A stretch of DNA of 5,676 nt from the NCBI GenBank assembly GCA_027021605.1, contig JALUUA010000332.1:1-5676 (forward strand), in the 5' to 3' direction. The DNA is from Candidatus Bipolaricaulota bacterium. GTDB lineage: Bacteria; Bipolaricaulota; Bipolaricaulia; RBG-16-55-9. The notes under the pieces were generated by a model that was given only the letters and a program-made list of their open reading frames with translations, searched no databases and was not told the origin of the DNA. Below, piece by piece: positions 1 to 4,549 of the stretch. Each line of letters starts with the position of its first letter. Position 1 is the first letter of the stretch. Both the position numbers and the translations under genes were made by a program.

Positions 1-126
1 TGCGGGGAAGAGCGTCGGCCTTCGGGGCTCCCCCCCGAAGGCGTGCGCGGCGTGGGCCAGGGCGAGCCACAGAAGCCCGATCCCAGCGCAGACGATCGCT
101 CTTCGGGGTCCTGTCCGGATAGCCAT
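1..126 (-). CDS. Exported protein of unknown function, N-terminal part only (gene runs off the left edge)
   Basis: Reading the minus strand from the ATG at 126-124 gives 42 codons open to the window edge. The N-terminus is a textbook Sec signal peptide. Residues 1-9 are basic (Arg4, Arg8, Arg9). Residues 10-24 are hydrophobic (AIVCAGIGLLWLALA). Small-residue cleavage sites follow, with AHA ending at residue 26 or 29, and the mature part would begin near FGGEPRRP. The product is therefore probably periplasmic, surface-bound or secreted. The visible mature part is too short to assign a family. No Shine-Dalgarno sequence precedes the ATG, but a good promoter ends only 9 nt before it, which fits a leaderless mRNA. 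A TTG two codons upstream is possible but is followed upstream by an in-frame TAG and has no better support. The gene is divergent from the aro cluster. I am confident that it is a real gene start and have no view on its function. Confidence 0.7.
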   Translation of the reverse strand, partial: MAIRTGPRRAIVCAGIGLLWLALAHAAHAFGGEPRRPTLFPA

Positions 127-135
127 GCGCCGCAA

Positions 136-164
136 AGGCTAGTGGACGAATGCGTCGATGTCAA
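136..164 (-). promoter_or_regulatory. Sigma70-type promoter for the exported-protein gene
   Basis: On the minus strand a perfect -35 TTGACA (164-159) is followed after exactly 17 nt by a -10-like TAGCCT (141-136). Transcription would start near 129-130, only 3-4 nt before the ATG at 126. The 5' UTR would be too short for a ribosome binding site, which agrees with the absence of one. The -10 matches consensus at its key first T, second A and last T only. Confidence 0.55.
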
Positions 165-186
165 GCTCGTTTTGTTAGTCGGCCCC

Positions 187-215
187 TTGACAACTCCCCC
201 GATTTCTGCTAGGGT
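187..215 (+). promoter_or_regulatory. Sigma70-type promoter of the aroF-aroA-aroE cluster
   Basis: A perfect -35 TTGACA (187-192), a 17-nt spacer and TAGGGT (210-215) form a strong candidate promoter. TGC directly before the -10 gives the extended -10 motif (TGn). Transcription would start at about 221-223. That leaves about 40 nt before the leader peptide ORF and about 270 nt before aroF, a length typical of leaders with RNA-level control. Confidence 0.7.
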
Positions 216-263
216 AAGCTCCACGCTACGCTCGCACAAGGGATAGGGCTGAGGTATCATGCC

Positions 264-359
264 ATGACCCGGCACGATCGCGTGCAGCCGAGGCCGATCG
301 CGGAGAACCTCCGCCCCCTCTTTATCTTCCCGACCTTTTGGCCCCCTCGGGGGGCTTAA
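264..359 (+). CDS. Putative aromatic-amino-acid leader (attenuator) peptide of the aro operon, 31 aa
   Basis: The ORF begins with ATG at 264, nine nt after a GAGG ribosome binding site (251-254), and stops with TAA at 357-359. Its product begins MTRHDRVQPRP and ends LRPLFIFPTFWPPRGA. Three Phe codons (TTT 321, TTC 327, TTT 336) and one Trp codon (TGG 339) fall within seven consecutive codons. A strong hairpin (341-355) begins on the last base of the Trp codon. Leader peptides of the pheA, pheST and trp type share this plan of a short ORF, clustered codons for the regulated amino acid, and RNA structure at its end. The downstream gene is DAHP synthase, the entry step of aromatic biosynthesis, so the biology matches. 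A two-codon ORF, ATG CCA TGA at 259-267, overlaps the start and is nearer to the GAGG. I infer that scarcity of charged tRNA-Phe or tRNA-Trp would stall the ribosome here. Homologues are unlikely to be annotated because of the size. Confidence 0.6.
   Translation: MTRHDRVQPRPIAENLRPLFIFPTFWPPRGA
300..355 (+). promoter_or_regulatory. Alternative RNA hairpins of the aro leader (candidate attenuator)
   Basis: Three pairing options can be read directly. GCGGAG (300-305) pairs with CTCCGC (309-314) around an AAC loop. GCCCCC (341-346) pairs with GGGGGC (350-355) around a TCG loop. An exact repeat of the second 5' arm, GCCCCCTC, lies at 313-320 as well as 341-348, so GGGGGC can pair with either copy, and the upstream choice breaks the first hairpin. 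The two repeat copies bracket the Phe/Trp codons. The 341-355 hairpin is followed by TTAACAC, not by a U tract, so it is not a classical intrinsic terminator. It may act through Rho, pausing or translation. Confidence 0.45.
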
Positions 360-418
360 CACTCACACACAGCGATTCCACTTGCCATTTCGAGGACGGA
401 AAACACCCTAAAGAAGCG

Positions 419-483
419 CTCCTTCGGCGCCGCTGCTTGCTGGAGGGCGCCCAGGGAGCTACCCTGAATCCGCCTACAAGGAG
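419..483 (+). promoter_or_regulatory. Possible structure sequestering the aroF ribosome binding site
   Basis: CTCCTT (419-424) is the exact complement of AAGGAG (478-483), the core of the aroF Shine-Dalgarno sequence. Between these arms lie two further hairpins: GGCGCC (426-431) with GGCGCC (446-451), and CAGGG (452-456) with CCCTG (462-466). Together they can form a closed three-way junction. Alternatively GGCG (426-429) can pair with CGCC (471-474) and extend the outer helix. A competing hairpin GAAG (413-416) with CTTC (422-425) would free the ribosome binding site. This is hand folding only, and six base pairs alone is a weak case. Confidence 0.35.
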
Positions 484-484
484 G
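478..484 (+). promoter_or_regulatory. Ribosome binding site of aroF
   Basis: AAGGAGG lies 8 nt before the ATG at 493. It is a near-perfect anti-16S match at ideal spacing, and it fixes the aroF start over the second ATG at codon 5. Confidence 0.85.
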
Positions 485-492
485 TTGGGAAG

Positions 493-1560
493 ATGGTCGT
501 CGTGATGAAGCCGGGTGCCACGGAGGAGCAGATCCAAAGCGCCAGCCGCAAGCTCGAGGAGCTGGGCTTTCGCGTCCACCGCGTCGACGGGGTGAATCAG
601 ACCATTCTGGGGGCGATCGGCGACAAGCGGGGGCTCGATTTCCACCAGCTGCGCCTCCTCCCCGGGGTGCGCGAGGTCGTCGAGATCACCAAGCCCTACA
701 AGCTCGCCAGCCGGGAGTTCAAACCCGAGGACTCCGTCATCAAGCTCGACGGGATCGAGATCGGCGGTCGGGATCTGGTGCTGATGGCCGGCCCCTGCTC
801 CGTGGAAAGCGAGGAGCAGATCCACACGATGGCCCGGATCGTGGCCGACCACGGGGCCAAGGTGCTGCGCGGCGGGGCGTTCAAGCCCCGGACCTCCCCC
901 TACAGCTTCCAGGGGCACGGCGAGCGGGGGCTCCGGTGGCTGCGGGAGGCCGCCGACGAGAACGGCCTCTTGGTCGTCACCGAGGTGATGGGGGCCTCCC
1001 AGGTGGACCTCGTGGCCCAGTACGCCGACATCCTCCAGATCGGCGCGCGGAACATGCAGAACTACGCGCTGCTGCGGGCCGTCGGCCGCTGCGAAAAACC
1101 CGTGCTCCTCAAGCGGGGCTTGGCCGCCACCGTGGATGAATTTTTAATGGCCGCCGAGTACATCATGAACGAGGGGAACCATCGGGTGGTGCTGTGCGAG
1201 CGGGGGGTGCGGACGTTCCTCACCCACACGCGCTTCACCCTCGACGTGGGCGCGATCCCCGTCATCAAGGAGGTCTCGCACCTGCCCATCATCGTGGACC
1301 CGAGCCACGCCGCCGGGCTGCAGAAGTGGGTGATCCCCCTGGCGCGGGCGGGGATCGCCGCCGGGGCCGACGGCCTCTTAGTGGAGGTCCACTACGCGCC
1401 CGAAAAAGCCCTCAGCGACGGCGAGCAGGCCCTCCGCCCCGAGCAGTTCGCGGAGTTGATCCGCGAGGCGGAGGGGATCGCCCGCGCCGTCGGGCGGCGC
1501 CTGGACCTCTCGGCCCCTCCCCTCCCCGAGAGGAAGAGGGAAGGCGCGCTTCAGCCGTAG
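493..1560 (+). CDS. aroF: 3-deoxy-7-phosphoheptulonate (DAHP) synthase, type I-beta with N-terminal regulatory domain
   Basis: The enzyme condenses phosphoenolpyruvate with erythrose-4-phosphate, the first step of the cytosolic shikimate pathway. Its 355 residues begin with a ferredoxin-like regulatory domain (about 1-68, start MVVVMKPGAT). A TIM barrel follows (about 80-337). Motifs are AGPCSVE (99-105), GGAFKPRTSPYSFQG (127-141), GARNMQN (184-190), LKRG (206-209), CERGVRTF (235-242) and DPSHAAG (269-275). Four metal ligands fall at Cys102, His272, Glu298 and Asp309, the same numbers as I recall for the Thermotoga maritima enzyme. In that family the N-terminal domain mediates feedback inhibition by Phe and Tyr, so the same is likely here. 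The last 17 residues or so (Ser/Pro/basic) lie beyond the family core and are coded by a palindromic repeat-like stretch. It is the first gene of the aro cluster, and its stop is 7 nt before the aroA ATG. The gene name is by family; such genes are also called aroG or aroA(G). Confidence 0.97.
   Translation: MVVVMKPGATEEQIQSASRKLEELGFRVHRVDGVNQTILGAIGDKRGLDFHQLRLLPGVREVVEITKPYKLASREFKPEDSVIKLDGIEIGGRDLVLMAGPCSVESEEQIHTMARIVADHGAKVLRGGAFKPRTSPYSFQGHGERGLRWLREAADENGLLVVTEVMGASQVDLVAQYADILQIGARNMQNYALLRAVGRCEKPVLLKRGLAATVDEFLMAAEYIMNEGNHRVVLCERGVRTFLTHTRFTLDVGAIPVIKEVSHLPIIVDPSHAAGLQKWVIPLARAGIAAGADGLLVEVHYAPEKALSDGEQALRPEQFAELIREAEGIARAVGRRLDLSAPPLPERKREGALQP
1506..1533 (+). repeat. Perfect 8-bp inverted repeat at the 3' end of aroF
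   Basis: CCTCTCGG (1506-1513) and CCGAGAGG (1526-1533) enclose a pure pyrimidine loop, CCCCTCCCCTCC. A purine stretch, GAGGGAAGG (1535-1543), follows. The opposite strand reads PLPLGEGRGRE in one frame, a signature typical of the CCCTCTCCC/GGGAGAGGG palindromes scattered through many GC-rich genomes. It lies within the C-terminal tail of AroF, 30 nt before the aroA start, and could also act as an intra-operon hairpin. Confidence 0.5.
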
Positions 1561-1567
1561 CTCGTCC

Positions 1568-2878
1568 ATGGAGGTCCACATCCGCCCGGCCCGCCGGATC
1601 GCAGGCGAAGTGCGGGTCCCCGGCGACAAGTCCCTTTCCCATCGAGCCCTGATGCTGGGGGCCCTCGCCCACGGCGAGAGCTTGCTGCAGGACCTCTCCC
1701 CGGGGGCGGACGTTCAGAGCACCGCCCGGTGCCTGCGGGCGCTCGGGGTTTCTATTGACTTCCATTCTGGGGGGAACGGTTCGGAGGGTCCGACGGTCTC
1801 CGTCCGGGGGGTGGGGCTCTCCGGCCTCTCTCCCCCTGAAGGTCCCCTGGACGCGGGCAACTCGGGGACGACGATGCGGCTCCTTGCGGGGGTCTTGGCG
1901 GGCCAGCCCTTCGAGAGCGTGCTCACGGGGGACGCGTCGCTCCGAAGGCGGCCCATGGGGCGCATCGTCGAGCCCCTCTCCCGCATGGGGGCTTCGATCG
2001 AGAGCGAGCGGGGCCGGGCGCCCCTGCGCATCCGGGGCGGACGGCTGAAGGGCATCCGCTACGAGCTGCCCGTCCCCAGCGCGCAGGTGAAGTCGTGCGT
2101 GCTGCTGGCCGGGCTGTTCGCCGAGGGGGAGACGACCGTGGTCGAGCCCGTGCCCACCCGGGACCACACCGAGCGGCTGCTCCGGCAGCAGGGGGCCACA
2201 ATCGAGCGCTCCGGGCGGACGATCGCCCTTCGACCGGGCGCTGCGCTGAAGCCCCTCGCGCTGCGGGTGCCGGGGGACCCCTCCTCAGCGGCCTTCTGGG
2301 TGGCCGCCGCGACGCTTCTTCCGGGCAGCAGGCTTCTCATCAGGGGCGTGGGCCTCAACCCCACGCGCACGGGATTTCTGGCAGCTTTACAGCGCATGGG
2401 GGCCTGCGTTTCTAGACAAAATGTGCGGGAGGAGGCGGGCGAGCCCGTGGGCGATCTCGTCGTCCGGGGGGCCGAATCCCTCCAGGCCATCGAGGTCGGG
2501 GGCGAGGAGCTGCCCGCGCTCATCGACGAGGTGCCCCTCCTCGCCGTGGTGGCCACCCAAGCCGAGGGCACGACCGTCATCCGCGACGCCGGGGAGCTGC
2601 GGGTGAAGGAGACGGATCGCCTGCGGGCCGTGGCCCGGAATTTAGGACGCATGGGAGCTGAAGTCGAAGAGCTTCCCGAGGGGCTCCTCATCCCCGGGCC
2701 GCAGCCCCTCCGGGGCGCGCGGCTCCCCTCGTACGGGGACCACCGCATCGCGATGGCCTTCGCGATCGCGGGCCTGTGCGCCTCGGGCGAGACCGTCATC
2801 GAGGGCGCGGAGTGGGCGGACGTCTCGTACCCCGGGTTCTTTGAGGTGCTCGATCGGCTCTCGGAGCCGGAGCGGTGA
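1568..2878 (+). CDS. aroA: 3-phosphoshikimate 1-carboxyvinyltransferase (EPSP synthase)
   Basis: The enzyme transfers the enolpyruvyl group of PEP to shikimate-3-phosphate, the sixth step of the shikimate pathway. At 436 residues it has the usual length and the two-lobed inside-out barrel fold. Visible motifs are VPGDKSLSHRALMLG (18-31, with Lys21, Ser22 and Arg26 for shikimate-3-phosphate and PEP), DAGNSGTTMRLL (95-106), RRRPMGR (126-132), SAQVKS (171-176), Asp320-Glu321, KETDR (347-351) and YGDHRIAMA (389-397). By alignment in the head, Asp320 and Glu348 match the catalytic Asp313 and Glu341 of E. coli. The position of E. coli Lys411 appears to be Val419 (in DVSYPGFF), a change that I believe occurs in other lineages. 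The ATG follows the aroF stop by 7 nt with no obvious ribosome binding site, so translation probably depends on coupling to aroF. Its stop overlaps the aroE start. Confidence 0.97.
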   Translation: MEVHIRPARRIAGEVRVPGDKSLSHRALMLGALAHGESLLQDLSPGADVQSTARCLRALGVSIDFHSGGNGSEGPTVSVRGVGLSGLSPPEGPLDAGNSGTTMRLLAGVLAGQPFESVLTGDASLRRRPMGRIVEPLSRMGASIESERGRAPLRIRGGRLKGIRYELPVPSAQVKSCVLLAGLFAEGETTVVEPVPTRDHTERLLRQQGATIERSGRTIALRPGAALKPLALRVPGDPSSAAFWVAAATLLPGSRLLIRGVGLNPTRTGFLAALQRMGACVSRQNVREEAGEPVGDLVVRGAESLQAIEVGGEELPALIDEVPLLAVVATQAEGTTVIRDAGELRVKETDRLRAVARNLGRMGAEVEELPEGLLIPGPQPLRGARLPSYGDHRIAMAFAIAGLCASGETVIEGAEWADVSYPGFFEVLDRLSEPER

Positions 2879-3795
2879 TCCCCGTGGAGCGCCGGGAGTT
2901 CGCGGTCATCGGGGACCCCATCGCGCACTCGCTCTCCCCAGAGCTGTTCGCGTTCGTCTTCCGGGCGCTGGGGGTTGCGGATCGCTATCGCTATCGGGCG
3001 TGGCGCGTCCCGGCCCACGAGCTGCCGGAGGCTCTCGAGCGGGTCCGCCGGGGGATGCTTGCGGGGATCAACGTGACGATCCCCCACAAGGAGCGGGTGA
3101 TCCCCCTGCTGGACGCCCTCGATCTGCGGGCGGCGCGGACGGGGGCGGTCAACACGATCGCCCGCGAGGGCGGGGGGCTCAAGGGGTACAACACGGACGT
3201 CGGGGGCTTCCTGCGGGCGCTGCGGGAAGCGCGGGTCGACCCAAGGGGCGAACGGGTTGTCGTCCTAGGGGCCGGAGGGGCCGCCCGGGCGGTCCTCTTG
3301 GCGCTCGTGGAGATGGGGGTTGCCCACATCGCCGTGGGGAACCGCACGCGGGAGCGGGCGGAGCGCTTGATGAAAGACCTACAAGCTCGCACGGGCTTTT
3401 CCCGCTGGGAGGTCGTGGGATCGGGCGATCCCGCGCTGTCGGAGGCCGTCCGAGGGGCTTCCCTTCTGGTGAACGCGACTTCCGTGGGGATGCACCCTTA
3501 CCCTCAGAGGTGCCCGCTCCCCGACCCGAGCGCGCTCCACCCCGGGCTTGCGGTGATGGACCTCGTCTACAACCCCTTGGAAACGCAACTGCTGCGGGAG
3601 GCCAAGGGGAGGGGGACGCGCCCGATCGACGGGCTCAACATGCTCATCTACCAAGCCTTGGAAGCCTTGGAGATCTGGACGCAGGGGGAGCTGCGCTGGG
3701 AGGGCCCTATCACCGACATTCGGGAACACTTGGCGGGAGTTCTGCACGAGAGGGAGGAGGCGACATGCCGGAGCGAACGATCGTCGAGCACTTGA
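2875..3795 (+). CDS. aroE: Shikimate dehydrogenase (NADP-dependent)
   Basis: The enzyme reduces 3-dehydroshikimate to shikimate with NADPH. The start is GTG in the overlap GTGA with the aroA stop, a typical coupled start; a second GTG at codon 4 is less likely. Its 306 residues show the N-terminal substrate domain with GDPIAHSLSP (13-22), NVTIPHK (66-72, catalytic Lys72), NT at 93-94 and YNTD (105-108, catalytic Asp108). The nucleotide-binding domain follows with GAGGAAR (132-138), the NRT clamp for the NADP phosphate (156-158), NATSVGM (200-206), YNPLET (232-237) and DGLNMLIYQ (252-260). The length is slightly above the common 270-290 residues. The extra C-terminal residues, about 290-306, are coded largely in the 31-nt overlap with the next gene and look like low-complexity extension. 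Family assignment is certain; the NADP preference is inferred from the NRT motif. Confidence 0.97.
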   Translation: MIPVERREFAVIGDPIAHSLSPELFAFVFRALGVADRYRYRAWRVPAHELPEALERVRRGMLAGINVTIPHKERVIPLLDALDLRAARTGAVNTIAREGGGLKGYNTDVGGFLRALREARVDPRGERVVVLGAGGAARAVLLALVEMGVAHIAVGNRTRERAERLMKDLQARTGFSRWEVVGSGDPALSEAVRGASLLVNATSVGMHPYPQRCPLPDPSALHPGLAVMDLVYNPLETQLLREAKGRGTRPIDGLNMLIYQALEALEIWTQGELRWEGPITDIREHLAGVLHEREEATCRSERSSST

Positions 3796-4289
3796 AGGCA
3801 CAGTTAGAAAATGCCTACAAGGGGAGCCGGTGGCACTCGCTGCTCCGGGCCCTCGAGGGCATCACGCCCGAGGAGGCGGCGTGGAAGCCCCCGGCGTACG
3901 CGGGCTTCCCCTGGATGCGGGGCTCGATTGTGGAGATCGTCTTCCACGTGGGCGGGGACAGCCTCTACCAGCTCGATCACGCGCTGGGAAAGCGGGAGCT
4001 GACGTGGGAGGCGCTGCAGGAGCGCTTCGAGCGCGAGGGCGGAGATCTCTCGGCGGCCTTAAGGCTGGCGGAGGAGGGGTACAGCGCCCTGCAGAAAGCG
4101 CTCGAGTCCCTCACGGATGAGGAGCTTCAGCGGGAGTACCCCACCCCCGAGAGCAGGGGGAAGCAGAAGCGCACCCTTCAGGCGTTCTTCGAGATGATGA
4201 TCGAGCACCACCTCTATCACGCCGGGCAGATCGTGTATGTCCGCTGCCTCTATCAGGGGCTAAAGCAGCAGGGCTCTGGAGCCCGCTGA
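3765..4289 (+). CDS. DinB/YfiT-family protein, probable metal-dependent enzyme of unknown substrate
   Basis: The 174-residue product fits the DinB/YfiT four-helix-bundle superfamily. Members often bind a divalent metal through three His and include thiol (mycothiol or bacillithiol) transferases as well as DNA-damage-induced proteins of unknown function. Candidate ligands are His61 (in EIVFHVGGD), and His148 and His152 (in EHHLYHAGQI), which give the family's spacing near the C-terminal helix. The start is ATG 3765, set by GGGAGGAGG at 3752-3760. A TTG at 3792 that overlaps the aroE stop is a weaker alternative. The frame stays open far upstream to 2841, but that part is only a shadow of aroE and has no DinB character. 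It overlaps aroE by 31 nt and is likely cotranscribed with it. I see no direct metabolic link to aromatic synthesis. The cytosolic location is inferred from the absence of signal peptide or membrane segments. Confidence 0.85.
   Translation: MPERTIVEHLKAQLENAYKGSRWHSLLRALEGITPEEAAWKPPAYAGFPWMRGSIVEIVFHVGGDSLYQLDHALGKRELTWEALQERFEREGGDLSAALRLAEEGYSALQKALESLTDEELQREYPTPESRGKQKRTLQAFFEMMIEHHLYHAGQIVYVRCLYQGLKQQGSGAR
4266..4288 (+). terminator. Hairpin at the end of the dinB-like gene (possible weak terminator)
   Basis: CAGC (4266-4269) and GGGCT (4271-4275) pair with AGCCC (4280-4284) and GCTG (4285-4288) around a CTGG loop, with one bulged A at 4270. The stem overlaps the stop codon. There is no U run after it (ACCATTGCACGG follows), so intrinsic termination would be inefficient. 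A new promoter directly downstream supports a transcription boundary here. Confidence 0.35.
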
Positions 4290-4292
4290 CCA

Positions 4293-4320
4293 TTGCACGG
4301 TTTCTGTCGGGCGATAGAAT
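4293..4320 (+). promoter_or_regulatory. Promoter of the small acidic-protein gene
   Basis: TTGCAC (4293-4298), a 16-nt spacer and TAGAAT (4315-4320) form a plausible sigma70 promoter. The -10 overlaps the ATG at 4319, so a transcript from it, starting near 4327, could not use that codon. This favours the ATG at 4337. Confidence 0.5.
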
Positions 4321-4336
4321 GGGTACAGCAGAGAAG

Positions 4337-4549
4337 ATGACCAAGAAACAGGTTCAAGGCTTTCCCCCGGGATGGGATGAAGAAAGGGTGCAGCGTGTTC
4401 TAGCCCACTACGAATCCCAGTTTGAGGAGGAAGCGGTCGCGGAGGACGAGGCCGTCTTTGAGGACCCTTCTCAGACCACGATGGAGGTCCCCACCGAGCT
4501 GGTTCCTAAGATCCGCAAAATGATTGCTGAATTTACCGCAAAAAGCTAA
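4337..4549 (+). CDS. Small acidic conserved hypothetical protein, 70 aa
   Basis: The product begins MTKKQVQGFPPGWDEERVQ and is acidic (15 Asp/Glu against 8 Lys/Arg). Four blocks stand out: FPPGWDEERVQRVLAHYE (9-26), an acidic stretch EEEAVAEDEAVFED (30-43), TMEVPTELVP (48-57), and a short C-terminal helix KIRKMIAEF (58-66). I recall very similar short proteins annotated as hypothetical in several bacterial phyla, but no established function. The size and acidity would suit an antitoxin-like or adaptor protein, yet no partner toxin gene is adjacent, so I do not propose one. I chose the ATG at 4337 over the in-frame ATG at 4319 because a promoter -10 covers the latter. AGAGAAG just before 4337 is a weak ribosome binding site, immediately adjacent to the ATG. 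The gene is convergent with the channel gene, and the ends overlap by 4 bp. Confidence 0.75.
   Translation: MTKKQVQGFPPGWDEERVQRVLAHYESQFEEEAVAEDEAVFEDPSQTTMEVPTELVPKIRKMIAEFTAKS

Larger units (their letters stand above)
127..492. other. Divergent intergenic control region
   Basis: This 366-bp stretch separates the exported-protein gene from aroF. It contains two divergent promoters whose -35 boxes are 22 bp apart (165-186 between them). It also contains a leader peptide ORF (264-359), hairpins at 272-285, 300-314, 341-355, 426-451 and 452-466, and the aroF ribosome binding site (478-484). The octamer CGATCGCG occurs twice, at 275-282 and 295-302, exactly 20 bp apart. I see no tRNA, T-box consensus, riboswitch family that I recognise, or insertion sequence here. 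Confidence 0.7.

Noticed and set aside
43..246. Plus-strand 67-codon open frame at the left end
   Set aside because: It runs antisense to the signal-peptide coding sequence and through the divergent promoters. It has no Shine-Dalgarno sequence and no protein-like pattern.
341..362. Classical Rho-independent terminator at the leader hairpin
   Set aside because: The stem is strong but is followed by TTAACAC, with no U tract on either strand.
382..410. Second promoter candidate TTGCCA with a CACCCT-like -10 just before the aroF ribosome binding site
   Set aside because: The -10 matches consensus poorly, and the upstream TTGACA-N17-TAGGGT is far better. It cannot be excluded as a minor promoter.
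322..918. Minus-strand 198-codon open frame across the leader and aroF
   Set aside because: It is antisense to the conserved aroF barrel, has no recognisable domain, and arises from GC-rich codon usage. The same applies to minus-strand frames at 1412-2167 and 2059-3087.
2841..4289. A single 482-codon open frame that would fuse a long N-terminal part to the DinB-like protein
   Set aside because: The part before 3765 overlaps aroE in another frame and is Gly/Arg/Pro-rich shadow sequence. A strong ribosome binding site and a family-like N-terminus start at 3765.
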